Source of the DNA: CAVXNP01 sp963763305
GTDB lineage: Bacteria > Pseudomonadota > Gammaproteobacteria > Xanthomonadales > Rhodanobacteraceae
DNA: 64,000 nt
NCBI GenBank assembly: GCA_963763305.1
Contig: CAVXNP010000001.1
Coordinates: forward strand, 2,542,001 to 2,606,000
Direction of reading: 5' to 3'
Part shown: piece by piece, positions 38,317 through 50,619 of the stretch
How the letters are laid out: the number at the start of each line of letters is the position of its first letter
Numbering within the stretch: position 1 is the first letter of the stretch
Notes under the pieces: generated by a model
The model's input: the letters and a program-made list of their open reading frames with translations, nothing else
Told to the model about the DNA's origin: nothing
Databases searched by the model: none
Program-made: the position numbers and the translations under genes

Positions 38317-40746
38317 TTACCAGTTGTACGCCACGGTGCCGTAGTAGTACGCGCCGGAGAAGCCGAACGGCGAGGAGTTCGGGTACGGCAGGATGCCGCC
38401 GAAGTTGTTCGCGCTGTTGTTCTTCTCCGGGTAGGCGTCGTTGAGGTCGTTGGCGCCCACGGTCACCACCCAGCTGTTCCAGCTGTAGCTGGTGCTTAGG
38501 TCGAGCACGTAGCGGGCGCCATAGGTCTGGTCCGACGCCGGCGTGCCGCCGTAGCTGGTCCACTCGCCGTAGCGGGTGACCTGGCCGTGCACGTTCCAGT
38601 TGCCCATGGTCCAGTCGCCGGCGACGAACGCCTTGGTCCGCGGAGTGCCCTCGGTGATGCGACCCTGCTCGGCGCGGCCGATCACCGGCAGGGTCACGCC
38701 GGACAGACCGAGCTGCGGCGGGTTCGGCGCGATCGACTGGATCGTGGTCTTGTTGTAGTTGACGCCGCCGGTCCACTTCAGCGAGGAGTTCTGCAGCTCC
38801 ATTGGGTAGGTGCTGACCAGGTCCGCGCCGCGGGTGCGCGTATCGACCGCGTTGGTGAAGAAGCGCCCGCCGCTGACGCCGAAGATGCCGACCGATTCCA
38901 GATAGGCCTGCACCGGCCCGATCAGGTTGTCGCTGAGCACGATGCGATGGTCGATGTCGATCTGGTACAGGTCCAGGGTGGTGTACAGGCCGCTGCTGGG
39001 GGTAAGCACCAGGCCCAGGCTGTAGTTGCGCGATTTCTCCGGCTTCAGTGGCTGCGCACCGAGCGCCTGTGCGGCCGGGTCGGAAACCGGGAAGGTGCGC
39101 ACCGTATTGGGCACCAGCACGCCGTTGCCGTTGTCGGAGAACTGGATCGAGGTGCTGGAGTAGTACTCCTGCTGCAGCGATGGCGCGCGGAAGCCGTTCG
39201 AGACGGTGCCGCGCAGGGCCACGGTGTCGTTGAACGCGTAGCGGCCGGAGGCCTTGGCCGAGGTGGTGCTGCCGAAGTCGCTGTATTTCTCGTAGCGGGC
39301 GGCCAGGCCGGCGGAGAACTTGTAGGTCAGGTCGCTTTCCAGGTCCACGTAGAGCGCGTGGCTGTGGCGCGAGTGCGACCCGGCGTCGCCCGGGGTGTAG
39401 CCGGGGAATACCTGGCCGCCGCAGGATCGGCCGGGCACGCAGTAGTACGAGGCTGCATCGCCCTGCTTGATGTCGAATTTCTCGTGCCGATACTCCAGGC
39501 CCCAGGCCACGCTGATCGGGTTTTCCATGCCGCCGGGCGTGATGTCGCGGCTGAAGTCGGCGTTGAGCACGTTCTGCCGGTTGCTCAGGGTGCCGATGTA
39601 GAAGCCGGTGGGCGACTGGTCGTCCAGCGCATAGTTGAAGGTGTTGGCGGTGTGCAGCTTCCAGTGGTTGCCGCCGCTGTTGGCGCTGAGATCGTAGTTC
39701 CAGCCGGCCACCTTGCCGCGGACGCCGAGCACTTCCGAATCGTCGCGGATGGCGCTGTTCTCGATCGGCAGGTAGCCGCCAGGGTAGAGCGCGACGGCGG
39801 TGGGCGAGTAGGTCGTCGTCCTGGTCGGGTCCGAATAGGTCGACAGCGAGCGGAAGAAGCCGCCGGCGCTGACGTTGCGCTTGTTGAACAGGCTGAATGC
39901 GTACAGCTGCGCCTCGGGGGTCAGGTCGTATTGCAGGTTGATGGCCGCCTGCTTGGCCCGGATCGTGGGCAGGCCGTAGTGGAAGGTGACCTGATCGTAG
40001 GTGGGGTCGTTGGGATAGCGGCGATCCGGACCGGCGCGGTTGGTCGGATCCTGGTGCATCACGTTGGCGCTCAGGTGCACCCAGCCCTTGTCGCCCAGGT
40101 TGAAGCCGCCGTCGGCGCCGCCCTGCCAGGTGGTGCCGTCGCCCTCGCCGTACTGACCGCCGGTGATGCTGGCCGAGCCGTGCTGTGCGCCGCCCTTGAG
40201 GATGATGTTGATCACGCCGGCGATCGCGTCCGAGCCGTACTGCGCCGCGGCGCCGTCGCGCAGCACCTCGATGTGGTCGATCGCATTGACCGGAATCGCG
40301 TTGATGTCCACCGGCGACGAGCCGCGGCCGAGCGAGCCGTTGACGTTGACGATCGCGGTGGAATGCTGGCGCTTGCCGTTGATCAGCACCAGCGTCTGGT
40401 CGGGCGCCAGACCGCGCAGCTGCGCCGGCTGGACCGCGTCGGTGGCGTCGGTCACCGACGGCTGCGGGAAATTGAACGACGGCAACAACGTGCGCAGCGC
40501 GGAGGCCAGGTTGGTCGCGCCGGTACCGACCAGGTCCTTTGGCGTCAGCACGTCGATCGGCGCCAGCGAGGTGGACTCGGTGCGATCGAAGGCGCGGGTA
40601 CCGGTGACCACCACGGTCTGCAGCGCCACCGGCTTCTTGCCCTGGTCCTGGGCGTCGGCATCCTGCGCCAGCGCGGTCTGGGAAAGGGCCAGCGTCACGG
40701 CAAGCGCGACGGCGGTGCGATAGGGAAGGCTCGAGGTGGCGGACAT
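38317..40746 (-). CDS. TonB-dependent outer-membrane receptor
   Basis: A 809-residue beta-barrel receptor driven by TonB-ExbBD. A signal peptide (MSATSSLPYRTAVALAVTLALS...LAQ) is followed by the TonB-box-like stretch LQTVVVTGTRAF (about 44-55), the plug domain (about 60-175, with PDQTLVLINGKRQHS and IEVLRDGAAAQYGSDAIAGVINI) and a 22-strand-type barrel ending in an aromatic residue (VAYNW). A disulphide-prone loop occurs at YYCVPGRSCGG. The ligand is unknown; the plug resembles the large Xanthomonad receptors for plant-derived or peptide substrates. The ATG at 40746 follows a GGGAGAATTGC site. No TonB or transport genes are adjacent. Confidence 0.92.
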   Translation of the reverse strand: MSATSSLPYRTAVALAVTLALSQTALAQDADAQDQGKKPVALQTVVVTGTRAFDRTESTSLAPIDVLTPKDLVGTGATNLASALRTLLPSFNFPQPSVTDATDAVQPAQLRGLAPDQTLVLINGKRQHSTAIVNVNGSLGRGSSPVDINAIPVNAIDHIEVLRDGAAAQYGSDAIAGVINIILKGGAQHGSASITGGQYGEGDGTTWQGGADGGFNLGDKGWVHLSANVMHQDPTNRAGPDRRYPNDPTYDQVTFHYGLPTIRAKQAAINLQYDLTPEAQLYAFSLFNKRNVSAGGFFRSLSTYSDPTRTTTYSPTAVALYPGGYLPIENSAIRDDSEVLGVRGKVAGWNYDLSANSGGNHWKLHTANTFNYALDDQSPTGFYIGTLSNRQNVLNADFSRDITPGGMENPISVAWGLEYRHEKFDIKQGDAASYYCVPGRSCGGQVFPGYTPGDAGSHSRHSHALYVDLESDLTYKFSAGLAARYEKYSDFGSTTSAKASGRYAFNDTVALRGTVSNGFRAPSLQQEYYSSTSIQFSDNGNGVLVPNTVRTFPVSDPAAQALGAQPLKPEKSRNYSLGLVLTPSSGLYTTLDLYQIDIDHRIVLSDNLIGPVQAYLESVGIFGVSGGRFFTNAVDTRTRGADLVSTYPMELQNSSLKWTGGVNYNKTTIQSIAPNPPQLGLSGVTLPVIGRAEQGRITEGTPRTKAFVAGDWTMGNWNVHGQVTRYGEWTSYGGTPASDQTYGARYVLDLSTSYSWNSWVVTVGANDLNDAYPEKNNSANNFGGILPYPNSSPFGFSGAYYYGTVAYNW

Positions 40747-41160
40747 GCAATTCTCCCGTGGTCGATGACGCCGGCCGGCGCCCTGAAGGTGATCCTTGCA
40801 AGCGACGCGAGAAGAAGACTGCAACGCACGTCGCGAAACGACTCCTTGGCAGTCAAGCGGGTGTGCTGTCTCGCGCCAGGCGTTTCTCCCGGGATGCCGC
40901 GAGCGGGTCGCCGACCAGGCTGGGCGTATCGCGTCCGGGTGAAGAACCCTTACCCGTCACGGCCTGCCATCGTCCGGCCATCGACCCGCCGGGAGGTTCG
41001 CCTGGCGTGAAACCTCACCCTAGGCACGGCCGGAGGGGGTGTCAACGGGTCTTTTGGCAGGTGGCGGGCCGGCCCGTGCTCAGCGAGTGCTTGAAATCCC
41101 CGTCGCAGGCGCCATAGTCGGTGCCCAGCAGGGCACCGTGACGCCCGTAGAGTCCACTCC
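40747..41160 (+). other. intergenic region between the TonB receptor and fmdB, no gene seen
   Basis: About 414 bases between divergent genes. Frames here are extensions of antisense frames across the receptor gene and show no similarity. It must contain both promoters. I see no clear operator or riboswitch. Confidence 0.45.
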
Positions 41161-41472
41161 ATGCCGATCTATGCATTTGCCTGCCGCGCCTGCGGCCATA
41201 CCTTCGACCGCCTGCAGAAGCTTTCCGACGACGATCCGACCCGCTGCCCGGCCTGCGACCAGGAGCAACTGCAGCGGCAGGTGACCGCGCCGGCCTTCCG
41301 ACTGGCCGGCAGCGGCTGGTACGAGACCGACTTCAAGAAGGATGGCGAGAAAAAGCGCCACCTGGCGGGCGACGCCGCAGCCCCCGCCGCGGCGGCCCCC
41401 GCCCCGGCACCCGCGCCGGCCCCGGCAGCAGCTGCGCCCGCTCCGGCGCCGGCCAGCGCCAGCAGCGACTGA
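41161..41472 (+). CDS. FmdB-type zinc-ribbon protein
   Basis: 103 residues. The N-terminal 45 form the FmdB regulatory zinc ribbon: MPIYAFACRACGHTFDRLQKL, then RCPACDQEQLQRQV, giving two CxxC pairs. LAGSGWYETDFK is also conserved. The C-terminus is a low-complexity Ala-Pro tail (about residues 75-100). It sits 157 bases upstream of aspS, a neighbourhood widely conserved in proteobacteria. Confidence 0.88.
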   Translation: MPIYAFACRACGHTFDRLQKLSDDDPTRCPACDQEQLQRQVTAPAFRLAGSGWYETDFKKDGEKKRHLAGDAAAPAAAAPAPAPAPAPAAAAPAPAPASASSD

Positions 41473-41629
41473 TCCGGCCGCAGACGGGGGCGTCCGGCGC
41501 AGCCGTGGCCAGGGCGCTGGCGGTTGCCCGTGGGCTTCGCCGGCGCCGTCGGCCGGATGGGCGGCGGTGTTAGAATCGTCGGCCTTGTCCACGATCTTTC
41601 GCCGCCCCGCGGCCCGGAGTTCCAAACGC

Positions 41630-43423
<1,794 letters not shown>

Positions 43424-43791
43424 GTCCAGCTGTTTCGGCCAGCGCCTGGTGCTGGCCTGCGGTAGCGGGTGCGCAGTGGTGAAAAAGCCACGGTTGCGCG
43501 CGGGTCGAGGCGGGTGCTTCGACGTCGGCGCGTGGCGCCTACGCTCAGCACGAACGGCTTTTCTGGTGGGAATCGCAGATCGCAAGCCTGTTCGCCGCAA
43601 ACCCGCATGGGTCCCCGTCGCATCCAGACCGTTCGCCCTGAGCGCAGGCGCGAAGCGCCGAAGTCGAAGGGCCTCGCTAGTCACCGCCCCGCCGGCTGCG
43701 TATTCACAGGCCACGCGTTAACGTAACCCCTGGCGTGCACACCGCCCGCCGCGCGATCCTCATCATCCGCCCCGGCCGAATTGCCCCGCCC
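43424..43791 (+). other. intergenic region with a dispersed-repeat-like segment
   Basis: About 370 bases. The segment 43629-43673 reads GTTCGCCCTGAGCGCAGG ... GTCGAAGGGC, resembling the scattered GTTCGCCCTGAGC/GTCGAAGGGC repeats common in Xanthomonadales genomes, and a degraded inverted relative lies near 43505-43535. No gene is convincing; a GTG-started extension of the next gene (from 43735) lacks similarity. Confidence 0.5.
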
Positions 43792-44424
43792 ATGCCTGAC
43801 CACATCATCCTGCTGCACGGCCTGTGGATGCGCGGCTTTGCGCTGGGCATGCTGCACCGCCGGCTGATGGAGCAGCGCTTCCGGGTGCATCGCTTCGACT
43901 ACCTCAGCGTGGCCGCGACCCAGGAGCACATCCTCGCCCGCCTGCGGGCTCGCATGCGCGCGCACGGCCCGGAGCCGGTCCACCTGGTCGGCCACAGCCT
44001 GGGCGGCCTGCTCGCGCTGCGCGCCTGCATGGGCGAACACGACCTGCCGCCGGGGCGCATCGTCTGCCTGGGTTCGCCGCTCAAGGGCAGCGCGGCGGCG
44101 CGGGCGTTCGCCCAGTGGGGGCGCAGCGGCGAGGTGCTGCTGGGGCACAACCGCGATCTTCTGCAGGAAGGCATGGAACGTTGGACCGGTACCCGTCAGG
44201 TGGGCATGATCGCCGGCCGGCTGGCGATGGGGCTGGGCGCCATGCTGGCCCAGCTCGACGGGGAGAACGATGGCACCGTCGCGGTGGAAGAGACGCGGTT
44301 GCCCGGCCTGGCCGACCACTGTGTGGTCGAAACCAGCCATACCGGGCTGCTGCTGTCGGCGGAGGTGGCCCAGCAGGTGGCGGCATTCCTGCGCCATGGC
44401 CGCTTCGACCACCCTGCGGCATGA
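43792..44424 (+). CDS. alpha/beta-hydrolase, lipase/acyltransferase-like
   Basis: 210 residues with an alpha/beta-hydrolase core: IILLHGLWMRG supplies the oxyanion-hole HG, and the nucleophile elbow is HLVGHSLGGLLAL with the serine near residue 67. The likely acid and histidine are in GENDGTVAVEETRLPG and ETSHTGLLLS. The pattern matches short PGAP1/lipase-like proteins. There is no signal peptide when started at the ATG 43792. The substrate is unknown. Confidence 0.8.
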   Translation: MPDHIILLHGLWMRGFALGMLHRRLMEQRFRVHRFDYLSVAATQEHILARLRARMRAHGPEPVHLVGHSLGGLLALRACMGEHDLPPGRIVCLGSPLKGSAAARAFAQWGRSGEVLLGHNRDLLQEGMERWTGTRQVGMIAGRLAMGLGAMLAQLDGENDGTVAVEETRLPGLADHCVVETSHTGLLLSAEVAQQVAAFLRHGRFDHPAA

Positions 44425-44502
44425 TCGCGCAGCCGTTCACGGCGACAGTCCCGATTCAGGTAAAATCCGCCGCTTGTCACCCGTCCATTAGCAGGTACCA
44501 CC

Positions 44503-45225
44503 ATGGGTAGAGGCCCGTCCATCGAAGGCCGCAAGAACGCCGAAGACGCCAAGCGCGCCAAGGTGTTCACCAAGCTGATCCGCGAGATCACCGTGGCCAC
44601 CCGCGCCGGCGTGGCCGACCCGGCCGGCAATCCGCGGCTGCGCGCGGCCGTGGACAAGGCGCTGTCGGCCAACATGACCAAGGACACCATCGAGCGCGCG
44701 ATCAAGCGCGGCTCGGGCGCCGATGGCGGCGCCGACATGCAGGAACTGCGCTACGAGGGCTATGGCCCGGCCGGCATCGCGCTGATCATCGAGTGCTTCA
44801 CCGACAACCCGACCCGGACCGTGGCCGATGTTCGCCACGCACTGACCCGACACGGTGGCAACCTGGGCACCACCGGATCGGTGGCGTTCCAGTTCACCCG
44901 CTGCGGCGAGCTGGTGTTTGCCACCGGCGGTGATGCCGCGGCCGAGGAGAAGGTGCTGGAGGCGGCCCTGGAGGCCGGCGCCGACGACGTGGTCAACGAG
45001 CACGGCGAGAGCGTGGTGCTGTGCGCACCGGAAAACTTCGAAGCCGTGCAGCAGGCACTGGCCGACGCCGGCCTGGATGCCGAGCACGCCGGCGTGGTGA
45101 TGCGCCCCAACAACCGCGTGGACGTGCCCGAGGACGCGCTGGAACCGCTGAACGACCTGCTCGAGCGGCTCGACGCGCTGGACGACGTCAGCGAGGTGTC
45201 GCACAACGCCTTGCTGCCGCACTGA
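44503..45225 (+). CDS. yebC: YebC/PmpR family translation/transcription regulator
   Basis: 240 residues with the family N-terminus MGRGPSIEGRKNAEDAKRAKVFTKLIREI, the middle ERAIKRGSG and YEGYGPAGIALIIECFTDN, and a C-terminal acidic domain ending ALDDVSEVSHNA. YebC proteins relieve ribosome stalling or act as DNA-binding regulators. The position just before ruvC is the classic bacterial arrangement (yebC-ruvC-ruvA). Confidence 0.93.
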   Translation: MGRGPSIEGRKNAEDAKRAKVFTKLIREITVATRAGVADPAGNPRLRAAVDKALSANMTKDTIERAIKRGSGADGGADMQELRYEGYGPAGIALIIECFTDNPTRTVADVRHALTRHGGNLGTTGSVAFQFTRCGELVFATGGDAAAEEKVLEAALEAGADDVVNEHGESVVLCAPENFEAVQQALADAGLDAEHAGVVMRPNNRVDVPEDALEPLNDLLERLDALDDVSEVSHNALLPH

Positions 45226-45311
45226 CGCGCGCAAGGCGATGGAATAGGGAATTGCGGGTCGATGCGCTACCGTGGCGCCGGCCCTGTCCCGTCCCGTCAC
45301 CCATCGGCTCC

Positions 45312-45887
45312 ATGGATATGCTCTCCGCTCCCTGCGACACCCGCGCGCCGACAACCGACCGTCGGCCGGTCCGCATCCTGGGTATCGATCCGGGCAGCCA
45401 GCGTACCGGCGTGGGCATCATCGACGTCGACGCCGGCGGCAAGCTGGTGCATGTGTTCCATGGGGCGCTGGTGGTGGCCGGCGAGGCCAGTTTCGCCTTG
45501 CGCCTCAAACGCATCTTTGATGAGCTGTGTGGAATCATCACCGAGCATGATCCGCACGAATGCGGCATCGAGCGCGTGTTCATGGCGCGCAACCCCGATT
45601 CCGCGCTCAAGCTCGGACAGGCGCGCGGGGCCGCCATCTGCGCGGTGGTCAGCCAGGGTCTTGCCGTGCATGAATACGCCGCCACCGAAGTCAAGCAGGC
45701 GGTGGTCGGCAGCGGTCGCGGCGACAAGACCCAGGTGCAGCACATGGTCGGTATCCTGCTGGGCCTGAAGGGGCCGCTGCAGGCCGATGCGGCCGATGCA
45801 CTGGCGATCGCGGTGGCGCACGCGCACACCCGCGCCAGCCTGGCGCGGGTGGGCATTCCGCGCACTGCGTGGCGGCGCCGCCGGTGA
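45312..45887 (+). CDS. ruvC: crossover junction endodeoxyribonuclease RuvC
   Basis: Holliday-junction resolvase of 191 residues. The catalytic acidic residues are visible: the first Asp in ILGIDPGSQRTGVG, a Glu in CGIERVFMARNPDSALKLGQARG, and the C-terminal pair in LQADAADALAIAVAHAH. The ATG at 45312 adds about 20 residues before the conserved core; ATG 45318 is an equally usable start. ruvA follows after 70 bases. Confidence 0.94.
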   Translation: MDMLSAPCDTRAPTTDRRPVRILGIDPGSQRTGVGIIDVDAGGKLVHVFHGALVVAGEASFALRLKRIFDELCGIITEHDPHECGIERVFMARNPDSALKLGQARGAAICAVVSQGLAVHEYAATEVKQAVVGSGRGDKTQVQHMVGILLGLKGPLQADAADALAIAVAHAHTRASLARVGIPRTAWRRRR

Positions 45888-45957
45888 GCGCGCCGCGGCA
45901 CCAGCGGGCGGGCCGGCGTCCCGCCTTCGTCCTCAACCTCACTGCGGAATCCTGCCG

Positions 45958-46554
45958 ATGATCGGTCGCCTGCGCGGCATCCTGGTATCCAAGCAGCCGC
46001 CTTCGCTGCTGGTCGATGTGGGCGGCGTCGGCTATGACGTCGAAGCGCCGATGTCGACCATCTACGACCTGCCGCCGCTGGGCAAGGAAGTGATCCTGCT
46101 GACCCACCACGCGGTCAAGGAGGACGGCGTCACCCTGTACGGCTTCCTGCACGAGTCCGAGCGCAGCCTGTTCCGCAACCTGCTCAAGGTCAGCGGGGTG
46201 GGCGGCAAGATCGCGCTGGCCGTGCTCTCGGGCGTGTCGGTAAACGACTTCTCGCGGTTGGTGCAGGCCGGCGACGTGGTCGCGCTGACCAAGATCCCCG
46301 GTATCGGCAAGAAGACCGCCGAGCGCATGGTGGTGGAGCTGCGCGACCGGGTCGAAGGCATCGGCGTGACGTTGCCCGGCGCGACCGTGCGCGGCAACGC
46401 TCCGCTGGACGCGCCTGGCGAAGCAGCCGTGGCGTTGCAACAACTGGGCTACAAACCGGCCGAAGTATCGCGCCTGGTGCAGAAGGTGGCCGCCGAGGGC
46501 GATACCGCCGAATCGATCATCCGCAAGGCGCTACGCGCCGCGCTCGGCGCGTGA
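45958..46554 (+). CDS. ruvA: Holliday junction branch migration protein RuvA
   Basis: 198 residues; tetrameric junction-binding subunit that recruits RuvB. The N-terminal OB domain begins MIGRLRGILVSKQPPSLLVDVGGVGYDV; the helix-hairpin-helix motifs are FRNLLKVSGVGGKIALAVLSG and LTKIPGIGKKTAERMVVELRD; the C-terminal RuvB-binding domain ends SIIRKALRAAL. ruvB is separated from it by kup. Confidence 0.95.
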   Translation: MIGRLRGILVSKQPPSLLVDVGGVGYDVEAPMSTIYDLPPLGKEVILLTHHAVKEDGVTLYGFLHESERSLFRNLLKVSGVGGKIALAVLSGVSVNDFSRLVQAGDVVALTKIPGIGKKTAERMVVELRDRVEGIGVTLPGATVRGNAPLDAPGEAAVALQQLGYKPAEVSRLVQKVAAEGDTAESIIRKALRAALGA

Positions 46555-46576
46555 GCGCGCCGCACAAGGGAAACGC

Positions 46577-48493
46577 ATGAGCAACCAGCCCCAGCACGAT
46601 CCCAACCAGACCGGCTCGGCCGATGCGCTGCATGGCAGCAAGAAGGCGCTGATCCTGGGTGCCATCGGCGTGGTCTTCGGCGACATCGGTACCAGCCCGC
46701 TGTACACCATCGCCGAAGTGTTCCGCCCGGAATACGGCATGCACCCGTCGCATAGCACCGTGCTGGGCGTGCTGTCGCTGGTGACCTGGTCGCTGGCGAT
46801 CGTGGTGGCGTTCAAGTACGTCAGCCTGGTGATGCGCGCGGACAACAAGGGCGAGGGCGGCATCATGGCGCTGATGACCCTGGCCCAGCGGGCGGTGGGC
46901 GGCTCGGCCCGGGCCCGGCGCACGGTGATGCTGATGGCGTTGCTGGGTGCTGCGTTGTTCTTCGGCGACGGGGTGATTACCCCGTCGATCTCGGTACTCT
47001 CGGCGGTGGAAGGTCTGGAGGTGGTGGCGCCGGCGCTGGAGCACTGGGTAGTGCCGCTGGCGGTATTGGTCTTGCTGGGGTTGTTCTGGCTGCAGAAACA
47101 CGGCACGGCCAGGGTCGGCGCGCTGTTCGGTCCGATCTGCCTGGTGTGGTTCCTCACCCTGGCCGCGCTGGGCATCTGGAACATGATCCAGGCGCCCGAA
47201 GTGCTCAAGGCGCTCTCGCCCACCTATGCGGTGGAGTTCTTCCTGCGGCATGGGACCGCCTCGTTCATCGCACTTGGCGCGGTAGTGCTGTGCGTGACCG
47301 GTGCCGAGGCGCTGTACACCGACATGGGTCACTTTGGCCGGTTTCCGATCCGGGCGGCCTGGTTCGGGCTGGTGATGCCCTCGCTGCTGATCAATTACTA
47401 CGGCCAGGGCGCGCTGCTGCTGCGCCATCCGGAAATGGTCGACAACCCGTTCTTCCATTCCGTACCCGAATGGGCCGGGTACCCGATGATCGGCCTGGCC
47501 ACCGCCGCGGCGGTGATCGCCTCGCAGGCGGTGATCTCCGGTGCGTTCTCGGTCACCCGGCAGGCGATCCAGCTGGGCTTCGTGCCACGCATGCAGGTGG
47601 TGCAAACCTCACGCGAGGCGATCGGACACATCTTCCTGCCGTGGGTCAACCGGGCGTTGATGGTGATGGTGATCGTGACCGTGGTCGGCTTCGGCTCGTC
47701 GCGGGCGCTGGGTGGCGCCTACGGCATCGCGGTTACCGGCACCATGGCCATCGACACCGTGCTGGTGATGCTGGTGGCCCGCCGCATGTGGCACTGGAAC
47801 CGCGCGGTGGTGGTGCTGCTGATGCTGGCACTGCTCACGGTGGACCTGGCTTTCTTCGGCGCCAACACGCTGAAGATTCCCGACGGTGGCTGGTTCCCGC
47901 TGGTGCTGGGCCTGTTCCTGTTCGCGATCATGACCACCTGGCGGCGCGGGCGCGAGCTGGTGGTGCGCGAGATCAAGCAGGGCGGCCTGGCGCTGGCGCC
48001 GTTCATCGAGAACATCGCCGAGCACCCGCCACTGCGGGTGCCGGGCACCGCGGTGTTCCTCACCGCCAACCAGAACGCCGTGCCCCATGCGCTGCTGCAC
48101 AACCTCAAGCACAACAAGGTGCTGCACGAACGCAACGTGATGCTGACGGTGGAAGTGCTCGAGACCCCGGTGGCCGAGGCCGACGAGCGCATCACCATCA
48201 CCCCGATGGAGGGCGGCTTCTACGGGCTGGAGCTGCGCTTCGGCTTCGCCGAGGATCCCAACATCCCGCAGGCGCTGTCGCTGTGCACCCGCGAAGGACT
48301 GCAGTTCGACCTGATGGACACCACCTTCTTCCTCTCCCGCGAAACCATCGTGGCCGATATCAAGCGCCCCGGCATGGCATTGTGGCGCGACAAGCTGTTC
48401 GCCTTCATGGCGCGCAACGCCATGCCGGCCACCGCGTTCTTCCAGATCCCCGGCAACCGGCTGATCGAGCTCGGGGCGCAGGTGGAGATCTAG
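46577..48493 (+). CDS. kup: low-affinity potassium transporter Kup
   Basis: Proton-coupled potassium uptake protein of 638 residues with about 12 membrane segments in the first 440 and a cytoplasmic C-terminal domain. The opening ALILGAIGVVFGDIGTSPLYTIAEVF and VMRADNKGEGGIMALMTLA are signature blocks; FGDGVITPSISVLSAVEGLEV confirms the family. It lies between ruvA and ruvB; the 23-base gap from ruvA suggests co-transcription. Confidence 0.95.
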   Translation: MSNQPQHDPNQTGSADALHGSKKALILGAIGVVFGDIGTSPLYTIAEVFRPEYGMHPSHSTVLGVLSLVTWSLAIVVAFKYVSLVMRADNKGEGGIMALMTLAQRAVGGSARARRTVMLMALLGAALFFGDGVITPSISVLSAVEGLEVVAPALEHWVVPLAVLVLLGLFWLQKHGTARVGALFGPICLVWFLTLAALGIWNMIQAPEVLKALSPTYAVEFFLRHGTASFIALGAVVLCVTGAEALYTDMGHFGRFPIRAAWFGLVMPSLLINYYGQGALLLRHPEMVDNPFFHSVPEWAGYPMIGLATAAAVIASQAVISGAFSVTRQAIQLGFVPRMQVVQTSREAIGHIFLPWVNRALMVMVIVTVVGFGSSRALGGAYGIAVTGTMAIDTVLVMLVARRMWHWNRAVVVLLMLALLTVDLAFFGANTLKIPDGGWFPLVLGLFLFAIMTTWRRGRELVVREIKQGGLALAPFIENIAEHPPLRVPGTAVFLTANQNAVPHALLHNLKHNKVLHERNVMLTVEVLETPVAEADERITITPMEGGFYGLELRFGFAEDPNIPQALSLCTREGLQFDLMDTTFFLSRETIVADIKRPGMALWRDKLFAFMARNAMPATAFFQIPGNRLIELGAQVEI

Positions 48494-48811
48494 TCGAGGG
48501 CAGCAGGAGCGAGACGAGGGCGAGGGGCGAGGCGGCGAGGGTGCGAGGGGCGAGGGGCGAGGCGCTGGCGGTCCTGGTCCTTCCATTCGCTACCGTTCCA
48601 CGCCGTCTTGGGCTCCTGCGTCCCGGCTCCATGTTGCTGGCCACCGCCAATACCTGGCGCGCTCCTCGCTTCAGGTTCCTCCTTGACCGGTCGGGCTAGA
48701 ATGATCATTCATCCCCGACTGTGCCTCGCTTTACCCGAGGTGCCCGTGGCTCTGCACTATATCCGTCGCCCTTGCCGGGTCCCGCGTCCCGAGTCCAGAG
48801 TCCCGGCTCCC
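48494..48811 (+). other. intergenic region with G/A-rich imperfect repeats
   Basis: About 318 bases between kup and ruvB. The part at 48496-48563 is built from imperfect GAGGGGCGAG units, and 48776-48808 has repeats of GTCCCGAGTCC type. Both kinds resemble low-complexity intergenic repeats of Xanthomonadales. No gene is seen. Confidence 0.55.
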
Positions 48812-49852
<1,041 letters not shown>

Positions 49853-50172
49853 GGTAGAGCGGCCCTCATCCGCCCGTTGGGCACCTTCTCCCTTGAACGG
49901 GAGAAGGAATGGAGGTGGTCTGCCGTTGGGGTTGCGGGCCGGCGCACGTCAGTCTCGGCGCGCTCCTGTCGTCGAGCCGGTGCCGTACCGGCGGTAGCAC
50001 CAAGCTTGCCGTCCGCTGCCGGTTGCTTGCTTTCCCTGCTTGGCGGGGAGGCTGCCCGACAGGGCTGGTGGGGGCGCTCTTTGTCTTTGGTCGGACCAGG
50101 GCGGCGACCCGCGCCGATTGCCATGCACACGGGGTGCCGTACCCTAGGCACCTTTCCGCCACGGAAGCTGCC
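49853..50172 (+). other. intergenic region with a dispersed-repeat hairpin
   Basis: About 320 bases between ruvB and ybgC. It contains CTTCTCCC-TTGAAC-GGGAGAAG (49888-49909) preceded by CCCTCATCCGCCCG, a form like the dispersed CCTTCTCCC/GGGAGAAGG repeats of this order; without a T-run it is not a clear terminator. No gene is convincing. Confidence 0.55.
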
Positions 50173-50583
50173 ATGCCCGCCTCGCCCCCGTTCGAATGGC
50201 CCGTTCGCGTCTACTGGGAAGACACCGACGCCGGTGGGGTGGTTTACCACGCCAGCTATGTGCGTTTCCTGGAGCGTGCGCGTACCGAATGGCTGCGTGC
50301 CCGTGGCGTGGACCAGTCCGGGGTCAAGCAGCGCGATGGCCTGGCCTTCATGGTGCGCGACATGCACATCGACTTCCTGCGTCCGGCCCGTCTGGATGAT
50401 GAACTGCTTGTGACGGTCGCGGTCAAAGAACACCGTGCAGCCAGTATCCTGTTCACGCAGGCGATCGCGCGCGCGGACGGCATGGAGCTGATCCGCGCGT
50501 CGGTGCGGGTGGCGTGTGTGGATATCCATCGCATGCGCCCTGCGCCGATCCCCAACGGCATGTTCGACGGCCGCCCGGCCTGA
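50173..50583 (+). CDS. ybgC: Tol-Pal system-associated acyl-CoA thioesterase YbgC
   Basis: 136-residue hot-dog-fold thioesterase. The catalytic block is WEDTDAGGVVYHASYVRFLERARTEWLR, with the conserved Asp near residue 18. It acts on short-chain acyl-CoA or acyl-ACP and is the conserved first gene of the tol-pal cluster. The ATG at 50173 precedes the conserved WPVRVYWEDTD core; longer upstream frames show no similarity. Confidence 0.93.
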   Translation: MPASPPFEWPVRVYWEDTDAGGVVYHASYVRFLERARTEWLRARGVDQSGVKQRDGLAFMVRDMHIDFLRPARLDDELLVTVAVKEHRAASILFTQAIARADGMELIRASVRVACVDIHRMRPAPIPNGMFDGRPA

Positions 50584-50619
50584 TTGGCCCTCAACCCCAA
50601 CCGGAGTGTCCCCAACCCA

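Noticed and set aside
38587..41010. 807-residue plus-strand open frame opposite the TonB receptor
   Set aside because: Antisense shadow; Val- and Gly-rich artefact composition, while the receptor on the other strand has signal peptide, plug and barrel features.
49888..49909. Terminator after ruvB
   Set aside because: The GGGAGAAG dyad has no T-run and looks like a dispersed repeat of the order rather than a terminator.
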